Positions 37,801 to 43,800 of a stretch of 64,000 bases of DNA are shown here, in pieces (positions within the stretch are counted from its first letter, which is position 1; every line of letters starts with the position of its first letter). Position numbers and translations under genes: made by a program. The stretch is from contig CM055099.1 of the NCBI GenBank assembly GCA_029204225.1, positions 69,361,349 through 69,425,348 of the forward strand, given 5' to 3'. Below the pieces are notes generated by a model. That model saw only the letters and a list, made by a program, of their open reading frames with translations, did not search any database and was not told the DNA's origin. This stretch comes from Diphasiastrum complanatum. Its lineage: Eukaryota > Streptophyta > Lycopodiopsida > Lycopodiales > Lycopodiaceae.

Positions 37801-40800
37801 TTAGGCAATTTTTCTGGCCCAGTATGAGAAAGGACGTCCACCAGTATGTAACCAGTGGCCAGAAATGTCAAGTAAATAAAGCAGAGCGTTTAAAGGCAGG
37901 AGGGTTGTTGCATCCCTTAGAAATAGCAGCTGGTAAATGGGAGAGTATCTCCATGGATTTTATAGTAGGCCTGCCTAAAACCCAAAAGGGTAATGACGCT
38001 ATATGGGTCACAGTTGACCGTCTGACCAAAATGGCTCATTTCATTCCGACCAAAACAACGGTTAGAGCTCCAGAGTTAGCAAGGTTGTTTGTAGACGGGC
38101 TATTTAAATTGTACGGTCTACCTTCCGGCATAGTCAGCGACCGGGACAGTAAGTTTACTGGAAATTTTTGGAGGGCAGTATTCCATCATCTCCATACTAA
38201 ACTTAATATGAGTACCACCAACCATCCACAGATGGACGGTCAAACAAAAAGGTTAAATCAAGTGCTGGAGGATATGCTTCGTGCATACGTCAGCAAGAAG
38301 CAGACTAATTGGGAGGAGTATCTCTCGATATTAGAGTTTGCTTACAATAGTACCAAACATTCAGCTACGGGATACAGCCCATTTATGCTGATGTACGGTT
38401 TTCAGCCATGCTCACCCACAGTTGTAGGGTTTAAACAAGAAAAAGTTGAAGCAGCCAGAAACTTTTTAGAGGACCTAAACCAGATGATAGAACATGCTAA
38501 GCGTAGCATTAGACAGTCCCAGGATCGAGCCAGGCATTATGCAGATCCACACAGACGGGATGTGCAGTTCTCCACTGGTGAGAAAGTCTACTTGAGAGTC
38601 CCAGTTGACTCTAAAACCCTCAAATCAGGAGTGTGTGCTAAGTTGTCTCCAAGGTATTGTGGTCCCTTTACCATCAGTAGGAGACTAGGCGAGGTCACCT
38701 ATGAACTAGAACTCCCACACAGCAGTAAGGTTTTTCCAGTCTTTCATGTAAGTCAGTTACGAAAAGCCTTAACCAGATCAGACAATCTGGTAGGGGACAG
38801 TGTTCTAGTTCTCCCATTGGATCTTCAACAACCTCCACATGAGCCAGAGGAGATTCTTGATAGTAGAGAGACGCAGACTCGTCATACTCTATACCGAGAA
38901 TATCTGGTTAAGTGGAATGATCAGCCTGTTGAGAATGCCACTTGGGAAAGAGGCAGCGTCCTTTGCAAGGTTTTTCCAGACTTTGTCTTTGAGGACCAAG
39001 ACGGTTCTTAAGGTGGAGGGAGTGTTACGAGCTCATAACCAGTGCCGAACCCTAGAGAACACAGATAGGTCAGATACCATAGTCAGGGTCGTGTCCAGTG
39101 TACATGACCAACAGGGCAAGACAGTGTGAGTAGTGTGCCCCAGCACGGTCCATAGCCATGGCGGGCCTAACACAGCCTTGGGACCCTGTCAGCAAGATAG
39201 GGCTCCCAGTTGGGTCCCGACGTGCAGTCGGCCACGTCAGTGCCACGTGGCCGACACTTGGCAGTAGCATGCTACCAGTCCTCACACTGGGCTAGGAGGG
39301 GCTTACTCTATATCAAGGAGTAAGCAAGGTTGGGTGGATCAGTTAGTGTTTGCCCTACTGTGGTGTTAGGACTTATTACAGAAAGTAACATGCTGCAATA
39401 AAAAGATCTCTATCCAAACCAATATCCCAACCCACGATGCAAGTCCATATGTAGCGGGTCTGCTCATTTAAAAGGTAGCCATTTGTAATGGCTTACCTTG
39501 CTGGCCACATTGAGATAGTTATACCTGCCACCCTCACAGTGGAGGACATAGTGTTGTGGACTATCTCATGGGGTCACCATCCTTTGTACCCATAGTCTCT
39601 GACTTCCACGTTTCCTCCATCACCCTCTCTGATCACTCATTTCTCTCCTTCAATGTCGGCCACCTCCCACCCACTCATTCATCTACACTACCCATGATTA
39701 CCCGAGCACCCACGTACACATTTGATCCCATTTACATGCCACTATACTGGCAGTCCTTGGGTTCACTTTGCACTCCTTTCCTCATGATAGTCTAGTCGAC
39801 ACCCAAGCTGCTTTTCTCACCACCTCTCTCCACACGGCTGCATCACTAACTCTCCCCACAAAACCCCATCCCAAAAAGACTCGACACACACCTCGACCAT
39901 TGCACCCTCCTTGGTATGATACCGAGTGTCGTTCTCTTCACCAGTCAGTAACCTACTCACGTATCCACGCTCCACACCTGCTTCGATCTTCCCGACGCTC
40001 CTACCGCTGTGTTCTCCATCGTAAGAAGTGTTCCTATGATGATTCTGAAGGGAGACGTCTTATTGGCCTTCTTTTCAGTTCTTCTTCGGGCGCTTTTTGG
40101 CGTGAGTTCATTCCTTGCTCTCCACCACCCCTCCTAAAGGACCTCCGCATCTGGACTGATTATGCTACTAGCTTGTATACCGTGCCCACCGACTCACCCA
40201 CCTCTATATCTCCACGACCATCTGAGTTCTCCTTGTTCACATCTGACATGGTTCTTGAAGCCATTAAGAAGATGAAGTCCCACAAGGCCAGAGATGTTGA
40301 AGACCTTGAGTCTGAACTCCTTTTCCATGCCTCGGACTTACTCGCTCCTACAATAGCCACCCTTCTTAATTCTGTAGTTGTTTCCAGTTTCCCATCATCC
40401 TTCAACAAGATAGGCAATGTGCAGTACGTACCTGAATTGGCCAATAATTTTCTATCGATGGAAATGATTATGGATCAAGACCTCAAAGTGGGCTTTGATC
40501 AAATGTGTGCTTAGTGAAGGACATGAAAGACAAGGATAATTCTAGAATTCTTTGCTCTCTTCGATTTATTCTTTGTAAATCTTTTTCTATGTTGTTTTTC
40601 CATGATACAGCCTTTACATACCTTTCCATCTAGCATGATCTCAGGTAATCCAGTTGCAAGATTACGTCTCTTCAGCAACTATAGGCTATGCATATTGATA
40701 TGCCCGAATCTTTGATGCCATAAGTTGCTTTGTGCCACAATTGCATCAATCAAAGCTCCATCACAAGTGACTGCGTTCAACTTGTACAAACAAGTTCTAT

Positions 40801-43800
40801 TCACTCTCATACTTAAGGCAATCACTTACTAATGTTTGTGAACAATGAAAACAAGATCTACAGGTGTTTCTTTTTATTTCTTTACATTTATTGATGACTT
40901 CGAAGACGTGGATTTATTTTATGCCACAAAATTAGATGCATTTGCTCAATTTTACAAATACTCTAATAAGTTTTGCAAGCAGTAGGATTTTCGCTTTTGG
41001 AAGAATTTATCTTTTCATGACTTTTTTGTGACAAATTTGAAAATAACTATATTCATGAGGGTGTTAGGCTGAGGCAAGTTTGTTGATCCAAGTTTCATGC
41101 CAAATGGAGCTCTACATCAAACGCTTTTGCAAAGTTAAGTTTTTTTTATCAAATGGGGTATTTCTCACTATTTTCAGTTGTTCATTTTGCATATGTGATT
41201 GGCTCTTGTTATTTCCTATTGTTCCTCAATCCTTAAGCTCCATTTTGAACTTTTAGAAGTGTGTTTTCTTAAAGTCAAAACCCAGGTCAAATTGGAATAT
41301 TTTGTTTTCTTTTTTAAAAGATTCTATCTTAAATTCCATTGTCGAATCTTTATATTTTTTGTTTCTGATCAACTTCATTGCACTTGTATGATTCACCAAT
41401 CAAATATCTCTTGCGCCCTATACCACTCACTTCTAGCAGCCTCTTCACCACCTATTGTTTGCTGCCGCATCTTCCATCTATATCACTTGCTGAATTTTCT
41501 CCTTATCCTTTCTTTGGACATCCGTTTTTCCTACTTGGTGCAGTACTTGGAGGTTATTTTGGTAGTACATGATTAGATGGTTTTTTAGTTCATGATCTAG
41601 ATGCTGCAGAGATTCCAGTTACAACAGAGGTTCCAGTTATGGTCGAGATCGTAGCTGCTACCCCTGGTATTCTAGTTGTAGTAGGGGTTACATGTGCATA
41701 TGGGGCCGAGGATCATCATGCTTCTCTTGTCGTTTCTATAGCTCCAGACGAGATATGTTTAGTAACTATTGTTGCTGACCATCTAGATGGGCCTCAAGAC
41801 CAGTATTTTCAGGGATATGCTTGCCATATCCTGTGCATGAGGTGCCGTGTCATGTTCCAATAGCTGCTTTACATCCACAAGTTTCTACCCCTCTTATGGA
41901 CTTTGTGGATATATGTGCCAAGTCCTCTTATTCCTACGGTTCTACTAGATATTTATATTCCTATGGTGGCTACTCTACATGTCATCATTCTGTGCCACGT
42001 TTTCTCTGCTTGTGGAGTTAGTTTTTGTTTGCTCTATATGCAGTCCGTGGTCTCGGATGTCTCTCATATGCATTTGAGCCATTTGTTGTGCATGGTTCAC
42101 ATTCATGGGCCGAATGGATTGCTTGGGATACTACATCTGTATATCCACATATTCCTGTTACCACTATTTGGCACTGCTAGTCTATCCGACTTGCTTGGGA
42201 TGCATTGACAACATGTTCTATTCATATTGCTGGACATTCTTGGTCCTTGCGGATTGCTTGAGGCATGTGAACAGTTCTCACTCTTGTATTCCCTATGAGT
42301 ATGCAGCATGCTTGGTTCCTTCAACACGTTTGTTATGGGTTTTGCTAGCCATCACGTTTTCACTAATATCTTCATGTGGCATTCTTGGTCAACATGCATA
42401 GTGGAACACGGTCCTTTGATAAACTGGTTTGATTCATATCGTCATTCAGCAACCATCCAAGGGCATTTCTAGTTTTGCAACTTTTCTTTTCAGGGTGGCA
42501 TGAATTTTTATATGTCCTCGTTCATGTGGTTGATTGGAGTCAAACTCCTGAAATCTACTAGAGGAAAGAGGGTCCTCAAAAGCCCACCTCGAATTTTTGT
42601 GGCACCAGCATTTTTATTTTGTGGCACCATAATCTTCTTCATTGGCATCAAATAATCATTTTTTCGCATTTTTTTTTAGCATTTATATTTTGCAACATGA
42701 ACTTAAAGCATCTCAATTCTTACCAACAATGGGGAGAATTTCCTTTTTGAATTATGGAGATATTGGAGAGTAACAATTGAGATTTGCAATTTATGAGCTA
42801 TCATTTGGTTACTTGAATCCATGGGGTGCTCCAAATGAATGAAGTTGTGGGTCTCAATAAAGGGAGGTGATCATCTAGGAGCTCAACATAGTTGGAGTTG
42901 CATCGCTAGCTATAACGAACCAGATATATAGCTAGCTATAATGGACCAGATACATGTATATTGTTTCATCACTTCATCATGTATCAAAGAGATCTTTGGA
43001 TCAATGAAGTTTTATATGCCCTGCAATTCTACGCTTGTTCTCCTCTCCATGTTTTGTGAGATTATGGTCACAATTGTTCTCCACCACACTGTAAAGTTGA
43101 AAGTGTATTTTATTCCAGAACTTTTCTGCTCTTTGCTAGGAAATGGGAACAAAGAAATCGTCTAGACTGGCCTGCAAGAACATTTTTGGAGGTGGGGGAA
43201 AAGTGGGAAGGGGGAAATGCATTTTATCATGATTTTTTTCCAATAAAATTGGAAAGTACATATCAAGGCTTAGTTTGGTCTCCAATCTATAGCTACCCTA
43301 AACCCTATACTCAAAATAAAACATCACACAAGGTATTCACATCTATGAAGAGGCCCTGCAGTAAAAAATTAACTGTCTTCGTAAAGATTAGGTCCTCAAG
43401 AATCAAGTAAAATTATATCCTCAAGGTCCAGGTCAAGGATGTCCTCATAGCCAGGGGAACACATTCCCACGATCAGGGAAAGACTTGGAACACCCCCCAG
43501 TCAGCATGAATGTTTTTGGAAGCTGGAGCACACTCCCAGGAAATTGACTAGTTTGCGCATTCCAATTTCTCAGGAGAGGGAAACATGTTTCCTGGTATCA
43601 ATGTGCCGTCCTCCTCAAATTTGAAGCAATAGTGATGTGGATGGGCTCTCTCGTTGACATCATTTAATGACGTTTTTTTATTTAGTTGTTTTCAACCTTT
43701 TATTAGAGAAGAGAATATTCTAAAATTTTCTGTTCGAAACATAGGTTGATACTTTCTACTTGTATAAAGGCTGACATAATGAGTTAACACATATTGCAGC

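Larger units (their letters stand above)
33336..39380 (+). mobile_element. chromovirus-type Ty3/gypsy element B (6.0 kb)
   Basis: Full-length copy of the element A family. LTRs at 33336-33692 and 39023-39380; target duplication GAAAG at 33331-33335 and 39381-39385; primer site at 33694-33705; polypurine tract at 39010-39022. The LTRs differ by about six substitutions and one indel by my count, fewer than in A, so it is probably the younger insertion. It sits in PPL1 intron 7 in the gene's own orientation, inside the inverted part of the LINE. Confidence 0.96.

Noticed and set aside
33336-39380. Element B as a younger copy made from element A
   Set aside because: They share a family, but each has private deletions and stops (A lacks four bases in the gag start that B keeps; B lacks 85 codons that A keeps), so neither is the direct parent of the other.
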